A DNA stretch of 64,000 nucleotides from Sceloporus undulatus (lineage: Eukaryota; Chordata; Lepidosauria; Squamata; Phrynosomatidae). The DNA lies in contig NC_056524.1 in the NCBI RefSeq assembly GCF_019175285.1, positions 5,904,441-5,968,440 of the forward strand. The letters are read 5' to 3'. The notes below the pieces were generated by a model. The model saw nothing but the letters and a program-made list of their open reading frames with translations, had not been told where the DNA came from and ran no database searches. A program made the position numbers and the translations under genes. This document shows, piece after piece, positions 30,652 to 40,802 of this stretch (positions are counted from its first letter, which is position 1; each line of letters opens with the position of its first letter).

Positions 30652-30885
30652 GAGACAGCATGGTGTAGTGGTTTGGGCATTGGGCTACGACTCTTGAGAC
30701 CAGGGTTCAAATCCCTGCTCAGTTATGGATGGCCTTGGGTGAGTCACACTCTCTCAGCCTCAGAGGAAAGCGGCAAAGGCAAAAAAAAAACCCCTCTGAA
30801 GAAATCTTGCCAAGAAAATCATAAGTTTGGCTTAGGGTCCCCGTAAGTCCAAAATGACTTGAAGGCACACATCAACAAAGCACCT
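30652..30885 (+). mobile_element. tRNA-derived CORE-type SINE
   Basis: Head ACAGCATGGTGTAGTGGTTT, B-box-like GGTTCAAATCCC, core and 3' AAAATGACTTGAAGGCACAC. Confidence 0.9.
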
Positions 30886-30904
30886 GTCATTTTGCAGCCC
30901 TTTT

Positions 30905-31065
30905 TAAAGTAGTTGGATGGGAGATGGTTAACAAATACCAGGAGCTATAGGCTATATTTAAGAGGAAGGAACTTGCAAAACCACCTGAGTCTTGCTTGCT
31001 AACACAAACCCTATGAAATACATGAGGTTACCAAAAGCCAACTTGAAGGCACATAGGCACACTCA
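30905..31065 (+). mobile_element. 5S-rRNA-derived SINE, 3' part
   Basis: AGTTGGATGGGAGATGG matches the end of the 5S rRNA TACTTGGATGGGAGACC box, followed by GGCTATATTTAAGAGGAAGG and AACTTGAAGGCACATAGGC, as in the fuller copy at 55975-56192. Confidence 0.65.
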
Positions 31066-31570
31066 CTGGGCTTTGAAAGTCAAGCAACTTGGATTTTGAG
31101 CAGGAAACCCACCTCTGTTTCCTATTGTCTGTCATGTGTTGCCCCTTGCTGGTCTTTGCTCTCATCCAGCTGTTTTGGATCTAGTTCCCCAGCAGAGAAG
31201 TTCCAGGAACAGGAGGAAGAATCGTCCGGCAGGCCATTGTATTCTCACTTACCATGGCAACGCCTCGGCCAATGAGCTTGTGAAAAAGCCACAAGATGTA
31301 ACAGACCATGGCTGTTCATTTTTTGCAAACACATCAGTCTAGAAAGGACACATCCTGGACCTCAACGGAAACACATGAAAAATCATCTCATTGCAAAATG
31401 AGTCTCCCTCATCTGGAATTCCGAATTCCGAAATAATCCAAAATCCAAAATGTTCTACTGAGATAGTGACGCCTTTGCTTTCTGATGGTTCAGGTGTAGG
31501 CAAATTTCATTCCATGCACAAAATTGTTGAAATTATTGTGTATAAAATTACCTTCAGGCTATGTGTATAA

Positions 31571-31808
31571 AGTGTACGTTGTTGTTGTGCCTTCACATCA
31601 TTTTTTAACTTATGGTGACCCTAAAGTGAACCTAGCACAGGGTTTTCTTGGCAAGCTTTGTTCAGAGGGGGTTTGGCATGGTCGTCTTCTGAAGCTGAGA
31701 GAGTGTGACCTGCCCAAGGTCACCCAATGGGTTTCAGGCTAAGCTGGGAATTGGACCCTGGTCTCCAGAAACATAGTTCGGCACTCAGACCACTACATCA
31801 CAGTGGCT
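31571..31808 (-). mobile_element. tRNA-derived CORE-type SINE
   Basis: TTGTTGTGCCTTCACATC, reversed core TGACCTGCCCAAGGTCACCC, reversed head CCACTACATCACAGTGGCTC. Confidence 0.9.
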
Positions 31809-31874
31809 CATACAAAACATTTATGATTTTCATGTTTAGACCTGGGTCCCACCTGCATGATATCTCACTATGTT

Positions 31875-32130
31875 TTTGTGTGCCGTGTGCCATCAAGTCA
31901 TTTCCAGTTTATGGTGACCTATCATGGGGTTATCTTGGCAAGAACCTGTCATAGGGTTATCTGGACAACATTTGTTCAGAAAGGATTTGGCAGGGCCTTC
32001 CTCTGAGGCTGAGAGAGTGCAACTTGTCCAAGGCCATCCAGTGGGTTTCCATGGTTGAGCAGGTCTTCAAACCTTGGTCTTCAGAGTCATAGTCCAATAC
32101 TCTAACCACTGCACCACACTTCCTGATCTC
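31875..32130 (-). mobile_element. tRNA-derived CORE-type SINE
   Basis: GTGTGCCGTGTGCCATCAAG, reversed core, and head CCACTGCACCACACTTCC. A ~20-bp part (CCTATCATGGGGTTATCTTG) is repeated within it. Confidence 0.88.
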
Positions 32131-32649
32131 ATTATGTAGATGCAAATATTCCAAAATCTGGAGGGGGGGGGAATCCCAAATGCTTCTGGTCCCAAGTATT
32201 TCAGTGAAGGGAGACTCAACTTGTACCCCAAACTTGTTTGATTACCAGAAATCTCCAAGTAGGTCTGAAATCCTGCCTCTAATGATGGATAGGCATTGCT
32301 ATTTATCACAGTTGGCAATACTGGACTGGATAGAATAATGGTCTAAGTTATTATTCCAATTCCAATTCCGTCTCCACTTCCACTTCCAATTCAAATCTTA
32401 GATCTTTATGGAGGTGAAGGCAGAACTCAGTATTCTTCCAGGGAAAAAGAAAGAAATTAAAAGAGTCCTACAGGACCGAAGTATTGGGATGCAAAATTCA
32501 TCACCCTGAACAGAGACCAGACTGAAAGGGGTTGGACTAGATGCCCTTTGGTAATAATTCTACTAATTCCAAGAAACCTACAGCGATTTGAGATGTCTCT
32601 TTAGAGGGGCTTAGAATTCAAAGGGAACCAGAGCATAGCCACATTGTCA

Positions 32650-33250
32650 GTAGATGCCAGAGAGGTTGAGACAGTGTCACTTTTGTTTCCTGATGGTGCA
32701 GCGTACACAATCATTGCTTCATGCACAAAATTATTTTTTAAAATTATTGTACAAAGTTACCTTCAGGCTATGTATATACAGTGTATATGAAACATGGGAC
32801 CTTATCACACAGGAAAAAACAGGGCTTTAAACAGTTATTATATCATGAAAATCATGCAATTGCGATTAAGATTTTCACATGATGTAATGATTAAAGAGAC
32901 ATTATCCTGGGAATAACCAGGCAGTAAACAGCAGCAAATCAATCTCGAGGAAATCCCATGAATGATTTGTTGCTGTTTATTCCCTGTTTATTCCCAGGAT
33001 AATGCTTTTTAATCATGACATGTGTGAAAATCTTAATCACGATTGGGTGATTTTCACAGGATAATCACTGTTTAGAGCCCCGATTTCCCCCTGATTTTCC
33101 CTGTGTGATAAGATCCATAAAGTGTTATGTCTCAAAGGTATCTCATGTTGTATGTATATGCAAATAAAAGTGTTCAAAATAATATATTTTTTAAAAAACC
33201 AGAAACCCAAAACACCTGCTCCCATGCATTTTGGATAAGGGAGACTATAG
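32650..33250. mobile_element. Tigger7-like DNA element interrupted by a fold-back element
   Basis: Blocks 32650-32796 and 33117-33250 share TTACCTTCAGGCTATGTATA, GGTATCTCATGTTGTATGTA and CCAAAACACCTGCTCCC with the copies at 31395 and 40803. The fold-back element 32797-33116 sits between them. Confidence 0.62.
32797..33116. mobile_element. Fold-back MITE with CCTTATCACACAGG ends
   Basis: GGACCTTATCACACAGG at the left faces CCTGTGTGATAAGATCC at the right (one difference). Inner arms also pair (GGGCTTTAAACAGT with ACTGTTTAGAGCCC; CATTATCCTGGGAATAA with TTATTCCCAGGATAATG). Terminus type is shared with 23674-25785 and 39704-40017. Confidence 0.75.
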
Positions 33251-33264
33251 CTGTGACAAAATAA

Positions 33265-33490
33265 AAATACAGTCCTCCCTCTATTCTCACAGTCTTCAGA
33301 CTTATGTCTCTCACTTATGAGGGATGAATGGAGGGGGAATGAATGGGGCGCGTGTCTGTGGTGCGCACCCATGTGCCCCAGTGTCTGCACCTATAATCAA
33401 GCCAATGGGGCTTGAATATAAGCAAAACTCCATTTTTGTGAGGAGGTTGAGAACCGATCCCCCACAAAAAAGGAGAGGTGACTGTAAATA
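33265..33490. mobile_element. Tc1/mariner-like MITE
   Basis: ACAGTCCTCCCTCTATTCTC at the left and GGAGAGGTGACTGTA at the right are inverted, flanked by TA. The inner CCCACAAAAAAGG wording and the copy at 34925-35152 show the same family. Confidence 0.6.
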
Positions 33491-33574
33491 AAAAATAAAG
33501 TAAAATAAAGTAAAATAAAAGAGCCATGCTCTAATTTCTCACAACTGGGACACTGGCATTTAACCGCTGGTTGA

Positions 33575-33775
33575 CAGTAAGAGCTGTCCCACAATGGAAG
33601 ACACTGCCTTGGAGTCTGATGGAGTCTCTCTTTTTCTGGAGGTTTTTGAACAGAGAATGGATGGCCATCTGTCAGGAGTGCTTGGACTGTGTGTTTCTGC
33701 ATGTCAGGATGTTAGATTGGATGGCCTTTGGGGATATCTTCAAATTCTACAATGCTATGATTCTATGATAAACAG
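33575..33775 (+). mobile_element. CR1 3' end
   Basis: AGTAAGAGCTGTCCCACAAT, then ...GAGAATGGATGGCCATCTGT and tail ATGCTATGATTCTATGAT. Confidence 0.88.
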
Positions 33776-33868
33776 CTATGGCTGACCATGGTTTCTAGGG
33801 AGGATTCCAGAATGGGGTTAGTCTGAATAGCCTTTGGGGTCTCTTCCGACACAATGATTCTATGATTG

Positions 33869-34266
33869 TATGGTTGCACATTGTAAGTATTCATCAGAAT
33901 GGTGGTGTAACACAACCGCTCTGCAACCACAGGAGCACAGAAGCATAAGTTACAAGCTTGGCTTTTGACTTTTTTGTTTGTGTTGTTCTAAGCAAAATGT
34001 TGCTCTCAGATTTTTAGGTTTCAGAGCAGGATTCTAGAATGGGATTGGATTGGATGGCCTTTGGGATCTCTTCCAGATCTATGTGTCTATGATTCTATGG
34101 TTGCACATTATTGGTATTCATCAGAATGGCGGTTTAACACAACTGTCCCACATCACATGGTTTACACACTACAGAAGCAAGAAATAGGAGCTTGGCTTTT
34201 TGCCTTGTGTTTATTTCAGCAGTGGTTTGTGTTCTTCTTAGCAAAATTTTGCCATCAGATTTGTTT
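33869..34266. repeat. Local tandem duplication beside the coiled-coil fragment
   Basis: Copy 1 (about 33869-34015) and copy 2 (about 34098-34262) share TGGTTGCACATT, TATTCATCAGAATGG, TAACACAAC, CTTGGCTTTT, TTTGTGTT and AGCAAAAT-TTG-CATCAGATTT in the same order. CR1-tail-like bases (ATGATTCTATG) precede both. Copy 2 runs directly into the 3' end of the 34275-34565 frame, so the duplicated sequence is probably the 3' flank of that gene fragment. Confidence 0.7.
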
Positions 34267-34274
34267 TGTTTTGC

Positions 34275-34565
34275 TCAGTCCTTTGCTTGTTTCCATTTCT
34301 GAATGGCTCCTTTCTTCTTGGGAAGCTCAGAGATCTTATCCTGGGAGAGCCAGCTGTCCTCATAAAGAGACACCTCATAGGAGAGCTTGCGCAGTTCCTT
34401 GCTGAGTTGATCGCTGGTGTCAATCAGAGAATATTTCTGGGCTTCCAGCTGCTTGATCTTTCTGTAGGCTTCCTCTGTCCGCTCTCTCATGGCAGTCACT
34501 TTCTCCTGCATTTCCTCCAACACGCTCTTGAAGTTTTCAATGGTGTCTTGCCAAGTGTGGCTCAT
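34275..34565 (-). pseudogene. Partial paralogue of the 19.3-kb coiled-coil gene
   Basis: An open frame of 96 residues. Its residues 6-77 align without gaps to about residues 49-120 of the 19326-20231 protein at roughly 45% identity: ENFKSVLEEMQEKVTAMRER against DKFKAMMEEMQKKVEDIRER, and SDQLSKELRKLSYEVSLYED against NEELNKELQEISNQVALFKD. After that it diverges (KKKGAIQKWKQAKD) and stops, with no membrane segment. The paralogue's first ~48 residues are also absent upstream. It may be one exon of a spliced gene, but no clear donor is seen at the point of divergence, so a truncated, probably non-functional duplicate is favoured. Same strand as the longer copy, 14 kb away. Confidence 0.65.
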
Positions 34566-34819
34566 CTTTCTGACTTATCCAGGCCTGCTAGGCTTTCCCC
34601 CCGCCTGGCTTTCCCAAGATCAAGATGAACTGGTTGCAGATCTGGTGGGATTCAGTTGGCCTCAGGGGATTGGTGGCCACTGGCCTTGTGGAGATTGCTC
34701 ATATAATGTGGGTGGCTTTTATTTGAATTCAACATGGGGGAAAATAGAAATTTAGTTGTTAATTCATTGCATTTTTATATAACAACTTTGTACCTGTACC
34801 GTCAAAGCATTTTAAAATC

Positions 34820-34920
34820 TAGAGCAGGGGTGGGCAAACTGCAGCTCACAGGTCATTTCTATACTCTATACATCTCTATACATTTCTATGGCTCTCCAGG
34901 GACTTCAATGAGTAAATATA
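34820..34920. repeat. hAT-like terminus fragment
   Basis: AGAGCAGGGGTGGGCAAACTG and the later CTCCAGGGACTTCAAT suggest an eroded hAT-type element. Confidence 0.35.
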
Positions 34921-34924
34921 TATA

Positions 34925-35152
34925 CAGTGGCCTCTCTGTTCTCGCGGACCTGAGATCCATGGTCTTGAATATTCACAGAGAGGTGACCTCTGTTAATTTC
35001 AATGGGGCATGCCCCAGTGGAGCATGCCGTCCACACACTCCCGGGCACGTGTCCCATTCAAGCCTATGGGGGTTGAATATTGGTGAGTCTCCGTTTTCGC
35101 AGGGGGGTGTCCAAAATGGATCCCCCGCAAAAACGGAGGGCCAACTGTATAA
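34925..35152. mobile_element. Tc1/mariner-like MITE with TA flanks
   Basis: TATACAGTGGCCTCTCTG at the left faces GGAGGGCCAACTGTATA at the right. Internal TTGAATATT and CGCAAAAACGGAGG words are shared with 33265-33490. Confidence 0.68.
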
Positions 35153-35254
35153 ATAAAATATAATTTAAAAAAGAAATAAAAGCCCTATCATCACTCCCTG
35201 GAGTTTATTTTTGTGCATTTAGGGGCACTTAAAAAAATAGACTCTCTCTGTATT

Positions 35255-35278
35255 TGTGTGTGTGTGTGTGTGTGTGTT
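35255..35278. repeat. (GT)n microsatellite
   Basis: About eleven GT units. Confidence 0.9.
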
Positions 35279-35514
35279 TGTAATTTAAAAAGTGCACCAA
35301 AATGCCCAAAAATGAACTCTAGGGAGTGGAGATGGGGCTTTTGTTTCTTTTATAATTGTTATTTCTATTGAGAAAAAATTAAATAAAAACACATCAATAC
35401 AAACAAGTTGCTTATAAACCATGACCAACAGAAATTAATAATACCACACTCATACATCTTTCAATTTCTTTGTTATATTCTCTTCTGATATTAAATCCCT
35501 GTTGATTTCCTTCC

Positions 35515-35690
35515 ATCCCAGTGTCGTGGCTCCATCCTATGGAATCCTGGGATTTGCCATTTGTTGTGGCACCAGAGCTCTCTGACAGAGAATGCGAACT
35601 TCCTCAAGAAACTACAAATCCCAGAATTCCATAGTATTGAGCCATGGCAGTTAAAGCAGTGCCAAACTCCATTACTTCTGCAGGAGAGAT
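35515..35690. repeat. Palindromic hAT-like MITE
   Basis: TGGCTCCATCCTATGGAATC faces ATTCCATAGTATTGAGCCAT, and GGGATTTGCCATTTG faces ACTACAAATCCCAG. Confidence 0.65.
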
Positions 35691-36043
35691 GTCATCTCAG
35701 TCTGACCTTCAAAGGAGACAGCCGCACTGCTGAAACTCTTTCAGTGATAGGGTTCATGATCTTAGATCGAGGCTTGACATTTCAAACTAGAAGTGGGAAT
35801 GGATTCACTGCCACCCCAGCATTGGAGCCGCCAGACAGCATTACATGGAAGTAATGCCAGGGATACTCTGTGAATCTTTTGCCACAGGGGTGGTGAATCC
35901 AGTTGGGTTTTATGGCTGATCATCTAACACCTGCTGTAAGTTGTTATTCTGTCAGGAATAAGATCAGCATTGGGAGAGCTTCGGTGCAACTTTGGACAAT
36001 GCAGTGTATGCATTTTTTATACGATGGGCCTGAATCTCACTGG

Positions 36044-36258
36044 TGTCATGCAGTCGGTTCTCTGTATCTGTAAATTCTGTATCCAGGGATTCAACTGTCA
36101 ATTTTTTAAATTCCAAATAGCAAATCTTGATTTTGCTATTTTATTATTAGGGACACCATTTTATTATGCCATTGCATATAATGGGACTTGGGCATCTATG
36201 GATTTTGGTATCCACAGGAGGCCCTGGAACCAAACCCCAGCAGATTCCAAGGGGCTAG
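36044..36258. mobile_element. Tigger/pogo-like MITE
   Basis: TTCTCTGTATCTGTAAATTC at the left; GATTTTGGTATCCACAGGAG and CTGGAACCAAACCCCAGC at the right, the Tigger-type ends. AT-rich middle. Confidence 0.68.
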
Positions 36259-36624
36259 TCTATTATTGTTATATACCTTCAGGTCAACTTCAACTTATGA
36301 TTGCCCTATCCTAGAGTTTTCTTGGCCAAATTTCTTCAACCAACACATGGCTCAAAAATATTTTCTTTAAAAAACAAACCATGATGCAGGATTTCAGCCT
36401 TTATTAAGAAAGCTACCTAAAATACTGAAGGGAGATGAACTTGTCCTCTCTTTCAAGCATTGTCTATGAAAACCTTCTTGCAAAGGAAACTGAGAGGGCA
36501 GGGAAGTCATCAGTTAGTCTCATGCGGACGTCAGCTGGGGATGAAGCTTGTGGGATCTATCTTTTCCAAGTCAGAATTTGAGTCTACCTACTATGCACAG
36601 TTATACCTGATTGATACCATTTTG

Positions 36625-36905
36625 GCTGCATCTACGCTGCAGAATCAATGCAGTTTTACTATGCTTTAACTACCATGGCTCAATGCTATGGAATGCTAAG
36701 ATCTGTAGTTTTGTGAGATATTTCTCTGTTACAGTGCCACAAGAAACTACACATCCCAGGATTCCATAGGGTGGAGTCACGGCAGTGAAAGCATTAATTC
36801 TGTAGTGCAGTAGCAGCTTTTGACTGCCATGGCTCTATCCTGTGAGATTCTAGGATCTGTAGTTTGGTGAGCTCTTCAGAATGCTCTGCCGGAGAGTTCT
36901 AGTGA
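36625..36905. repeat. Palindromic hAT-like MITE plus extra half unit
   Basis: CTGCAGAATCAATGCAG faces AATTCTGTAGTGCAG; CCATGGCTCAATGCTATGG faces CCATAGGGTGGAGTCACGG. A further half (TGCCATGGCTCTATCCTGTG, GGATCTGTAGTTTGG) follows. Confidence 0.65.
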
Positions 36906-37035
36906 ATGGTTTAGGGAGCTGGGTATGTCTAGCTTTTGGAAAAGAGAAATATCATGACAGCCATTTTTAAACACCTGAAAGGATGTCATGTAGAAGTTGG
37001 AGCAAGCCTGTTTTCCATTGCTCTAGAGCAGCACT
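36906..37035 (+). mobile_element. CR1 fragment
   Basis: Plus-strand GGGAGCTGGGTATGTCTAGC ... CACCTGAAAGGATGTCATGT ... AGCAAGCCTGTTTTCC, the C-terminal ORF2 region; it breaks off at CTCTAGAGCAG, where a hAT-like end begins. Confidence 0.8.
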
Positions 37036-37222
37036 TCCCAACCTTTTTGACTTATGACTTTATTTCTATGGCGGAGCCACTAAGAAGTCTGCCCTTACAA
37101 GTTACAAGTTAGTGGTGTTTAGGAGTATATATTCTTATTCTTTAATTTAATTGAATTTTTATTTCTTTCATTTCCCTTGAGCAGCCACAGAGCACCTGGG
37201 AAGAGCACGTGAAGCCCTAAGG

Positions 37223-37420
37223 CAGTGGTTCCCAACCTGTAGGTCGAGACCCCTTTGGGGGTTGAATGGCCCTTTCATGGGGGTCGCCTAAGGCCATTGG
37301 AAAACACCTATTTAATTACAGTTGTGAAGTAGCAATGAAAATAATTTCATGGGTTTGGGTCACCACAACATGAGGAACTGTATTAAAGGGTCGCAGCATT
37401 AGGAAGGTTGGGAACCATTG
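37223..37420. mobile_element. SPIN-like hAT MITE with exact 8-bp target duplication
   Basis: Starts CAGTGGTTCCCAACCTG and ends GGTTGGGAACCATTG. CCCTAAGG is present on both sides (37215-37222 and 37421-37428). Internal ACATGAGGAACTGTATTAAA and CCCCTTTGGGGG match the copy at 4471-4668. The clean duplication fixes its borders. Confidence 0.9.
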
Positions 37421-37624
37421 CCCTAAGGGCTTCTTGGAGCACAGGTTGGGAATCCCTGCTTTGGAGACTAGAGAGTTTATCACTTTCATCCCTGATCTGG
37501 GCACAGGCAGGGGATGTGCGCGGCCAAGGGAGAACACATTTTATCACACCCCGCACTGTCCTCAAGCTGGCCAAGCCATTCCCAATCAGGGCTCAAATGT
37601 GTGATTTTGCTCCTCTAGAAAGCT

Positions 37625-38045
37625 GGAAACCATGAAGCCCTATGAGGAGAGACTTAGGGAGCTGGGGATGTTTAGCCTGGAGAAGAGAAGGTTAAGAGGT
37701 GATATGATAGCCCTGATTAAATACTTGAAGGGAGGTCATATTGAGGAGGGAGCAAGCTTGTTTTCTGCTGCTCCAGAGAACAGGACCCAGAACAATGGAT
37801 GCAAGCTACAGGAAAAGAGATTCCAGCTCAACATTAGGAGGAACTTCCTGACAGTAAGGGCTGTTCGACAGTGGAACACACTCCCTCGAAGTGTAGTGGA
37901 GTCTCCTTCCTTAGAGGTCTTTAAACAGAAGCTGGATGGTCATCTGTCAGGGGGGTGCTTTGAATAAGATTTCCTGCATGGCAGGGGGTTGGACTGGTCT
38001 CTTCCAACTCTATGATTCTATGATTCCATTGGAGCAAAACCTCAG
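37625..38045 (+). mobile_element. CR1 3' end, young
   Basis: An uninterrupted 111-codon plus-strand frame: [75 protein letters not shown]; then tail TCTATGATTCTATGATTCC. The least decayed CR1 here. Confidence 0.95.
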
Positions 38046-38224
38046 GTAGAAGGGGGTTGGACTTGGATGGCCTTTAGGGTCTCTTCCAAAATGCTATGAT
38101 TCTATGAACTGCAGCATTAGTGTTCTGTAACAGAGAACTCTAAATACTTTCCCAAACTACAAATTCCAGAATTCCACAGGATGGAACCATGCAGTCAAAG
38201 TGTTGTCATGGTGCAATGTACAGA

Positions 38225-38396
38225 TTTGTTGTTGTGTACCTTCAAGTCATTTTTGACTAATGGAGACCCTAAGCCAAACCTATCATGGGGGTTTCTTGGA
38301 AAGATTTATTTTCTTAAGGGGGTTGCCATTGCCTACTTCTGAGGCCAAGAGAGGTTTTCATGACCAAGTTGTGATTCAATCCCTGGTCTCTAGAAT
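38225..38396 (-). mobile_element. tRNA-derived CORE-type SINE, shortened
   Basis: TTGTTGTGTACCTTCAAGTC through CCTGGTCTCTAGAAT. Confidence 0.82.
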
Positions 38397-38397
38397 T

Positions 38398-38516
38398 AGA
38401 ATCATAGAATCATAGAGTTGGAAGAGACTGCAAGGGCCATCCAGTCCAACCCCTTGCCATGCAGGAAATCACAATCAAAGCATCCCTTATAATCCATACC
38501 ATCCGTCTAAAGACTC
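38398..38516 (-). mobile_element. CR1 3' tail
   Basis: AGAATCATAGAATCATAGAG, ACTGCAAGGGCCATCCAGTC and the CATGCAGGAAATC segment. Confidence 0.9.
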
Positions 38517-38518
38517 CT

Positions 38519-38735
38519 CCAGTGTGATGTAGGGTTTAGAGCATTTGACTATGACTCTGGAGAACAGGGTTTGAATCCTGATTCAGCCATGAAATCCAGT
38601 GGGTGACCCTGTGCAAATCACACTCTCTCAGCCTCAATGGCAAACCCCTCTGCCAAGAAAACCCTCTAATAGGATTGCCATAACTCAGAAATGATTTAAA
38701 GGCACACACCACCACCACCACCAACAACAACCTCT
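38519..38735 (+). mobile_element. tRNA-derived CORE-type SINE
   Basis: Head CCAGTGTGATGTAGGGTTT, core GTGACCCTGTGCAAATCACA, CACCACCACCAACAACAAC tail. Confidence 0.87.
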
Positions 38736-38799
38736 GCATTGTCTACCCTGACCAAGAGATATTCAAGCATCTGCTGAGAGGCCGTGCTCCCATTTTTAG

Positions 38800-38950
38800 T
38801 CTGTTGTTGTGTGTGTCTTCAAGTCATTTCTGACTTATGGTGACCTTAAGGCATAAACCTATCATGGGGCTTTCTTGGCAGGTTTCTTCAGAGAGGCTTT
38901 GCCATGGCCATCCTCTCAGACCGAGAGAGTGTGACCTGGAGCCCTAAATG
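38800..38950 (-). mobile_element. tRNA-derived CORE-type SINE, 3' part
   Basis: TTGTTGTGTGTGTCTTCAAG through GACCGAGAGAGTGTGACC; head missing. Confidence 0.82.
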
Positions 38951-39257
38951 GCATCCACAAACCCCATGGCCTGATCCTACTGGTTATACCCAACTAGAAC
39001 AGACCCAATGAATCAATGCTTGGCTGAGGAATCTGCACATACATAAATCCCATTCAGTCAAGGGGTCTACTGTAGGTGAGATTAACCATTAGGTTTAGGC
39101 TTGTCTGCTGATGCCCTTCATTTTCAATGGAACCACATCCCCACCCGGAGCGATAGCTAAAGGGGATCAGGCTCTTTCAGATTCCCTACAATTCAATCCC
39201 CATCTTCTCCTTATTCCACCATAAAGCCAACCTCTGTCTTGCTGGCTGCCAAGTCTG

Positions 39258-39322
39258 GTTTCCTTTGATTTACCATGCATTCGTTTTGATTTCCTTTGAT
39301 TTTCCATGCATTCGTTCTTCAG
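39258..39322. repeat. Short tandem duplication
   Basis: TTTCCTTTGATTTACCATGC and TTTCCTTTGATTTTCCATGC, each followed by ATTCGTT, are adjacent ~31-bp copies with one difference, so recent. Confidence 0.9.
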
Positions 39323-39700
39323 CCTTTTCCCACCAGAGCCAACTTACCAGGAACTGAGGTTGGGAAGGGTGTATGGATGTCACTTCTAGCATCATTATAG
39401 TGTCATTAGCCATGGAAACATACCATCCAATAAGATGGAGAGGAGGGAGTGTGATGCAACAATGGCTCTTGACTGTCTGCTTGTGTACATCCGAGAAGGG
39501 AGAAAGAGCACTGAGCAGAGAGCAAAATGGCAGCTTCTTTTGCTTCTGGTGTGTCACTCAAAAATTTGGGGTTGGGTTTCCCAAGAAAACCTGGGTACCT
39601 CTTCTTTCAGGGGACACTCACTCACTTGTCTTATTTTCTGATGTGGGCTGAGATCTTACATCCAGGTGGACATCAGTGACCTAAATTATGTAACACATGT
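39323..39700. other. Unassigned, repeat-poor non-coding DNA
   Basis: No gene supported. Contains TTAGCCATGGAAACATACC and CCAATAAGATGG words; a possible regulatory stretch but weaker than 16240-16720. Confidence 0.3.
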
Positions 39701-39703
39701 GAA

Positions 39704-40017
39704 ATAAAATTCATAGACGTTTATCACTGTGCAAAGTGATTGTGCAAAATGCGCAAAAAACGAGATTTAAAAGCTGGAAAAAACCCATGCACGTCGTTGT
39801 TAAACTTGTGTTAACCCCAATAGAAAGTAAACAAAAGCCACTCCTTTTTCCTTTTGGGATTTACTTTTGGGCCTTTGTCTACTTTTTGTCTACTTTTTGT
39901 TCAGGTTAACACCATTTTAACAACAACGTCTTGTGAAAATCAGACCACTTTTGCAGTTTTTTTCCTATTTAAACCCCTGTTTCTGCACAGGATTTCCTCT
40001 GTGTGATAAACTCTATA
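39704..40017. mobile_element. Diverged MITE with TTTATCAC ends
   Basis: TAGACGTTTATCACTGTGC at the left faces CTGTGTGATAAACTCTATA at the right. Inner GTTAACCCCAATAGAAAG and GTTAACACC words are partly inverted; TTTGTCTACTTTTTGTCTAC shows a 12-bp tandem. Confidence 0.5.
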
Positions 40018-40150
40018 GTCGTGTTAGTCTGGAATATCAGCATGCAAAGGGATTTTGGAGCACCTTTCAGACTGGCTGAAAGACATTGTAGCATAAGCGT
40101 TCCATAGACTTGCATCAGAGAAAGTAGACCAAGTCTACGAAAGCTAATGG
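40018..40150. repeat. TTAGTCTGGAATATCAG palindromic family
   Basis: GTTAGTCTGGAATATCAGCA, CATTGTAGCATAAGCG and AGTAGACCAAGTCTACGAAA (itself a palindrome). Confidence 0.6.
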
Positions 40151-40159
40151 TACACTGCC

Positions 40160-40392
40160 TTTGGCTTAGTTAGGCTCTATCTGCACTGCAGAAATAATGC
40201 TGTTTGGCACCACTTTGACTGCCATTGCTTAATGCTATGGAATGCTGGGATTTGTAGTTTTGTGAGAAATTTAGCCTTCTCTGTAAACTCTGGTGTCATA
40301 ACAAAATTCAAATCACAGGATTCTGTAGGATGGAGCCATGCCAGTTAAAGTGGTGGCAAACTGCATTATTTCAGCAGTGCAGATGTACCCCA
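40160..40392. mobile_element. Complete palindromic hAT-like MITE
   Basis: TCTGCACTGCAGAAATAATG at the left faces CATTATTTCAGCAGTGCAGA at the right; both halves carry the CCATTGCTTAATGCTATGG / GGATGGAGCCATGCC and GGGATTTGTAG / AAATCACAGG pairs. Reference copy for this family. Confidence 0.75.
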
Positions 40393-40619
40393 AGTCTCCA
40401 AAGTGTTACAAGATGCCTTTGCATGTGGAATAGTTTGTGGACAAGTGGCTGCACCCAGGTGATATTGGCATAAGTGGAGTTCTATACACAGAGCCTCTCA
40501 GTATAAGGTAGTATATTGAAATTCACAGAGGAGAGTCTGAAGGCATGTTGTGTATTACAGTTGCACATCAGAATGTCAGCCATGCACATTGACCATTCAT
40601 CCACATACATTGCATATTT

Positions 40620-40705
40620 TGGCCAAGAAAACTACATAATATGATTTTCTTAGGGTCACCATAAGTTAGAAATGACCTGAAGGCACACAACAATAACAAA
40701 TAGGG
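40620..40705 (+). mobile_element. SINE 3' fragment
   Basis: GGCCAAGAAAACTAC through AAATGACCTGAAGGCACACA and CAATAACAA. Confidence 0.75.
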
Positions 40706-40802
40706 GTTGGATAACGCAAGTGTACCGTAATTCCATTGGCGGATATTTGCACTGCTCATGATACATAACACCAGTTTAAAAAGCATACAAAGCCAATACA
40801 GG

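Larger units (their letters stand above)
31395..32222. mobile_element. Tigger7-like DNA element interrupted by two SINEs
   Basis: Three blocks, 31395-31570, 31809-31874 and 32131-32222, line up in order with the reversed copy at 40803-41180 and with 32650-33250. Shared words include TTCCGAAATAATCCAAAATC, ACCTTCAGGCTATGTGTATA, CTGGGTCCCACCTGCATGAT, and TTCTGGTCCCAAGTATTTC. The two SINEs sit between the blocks. Confidence 0.65.
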
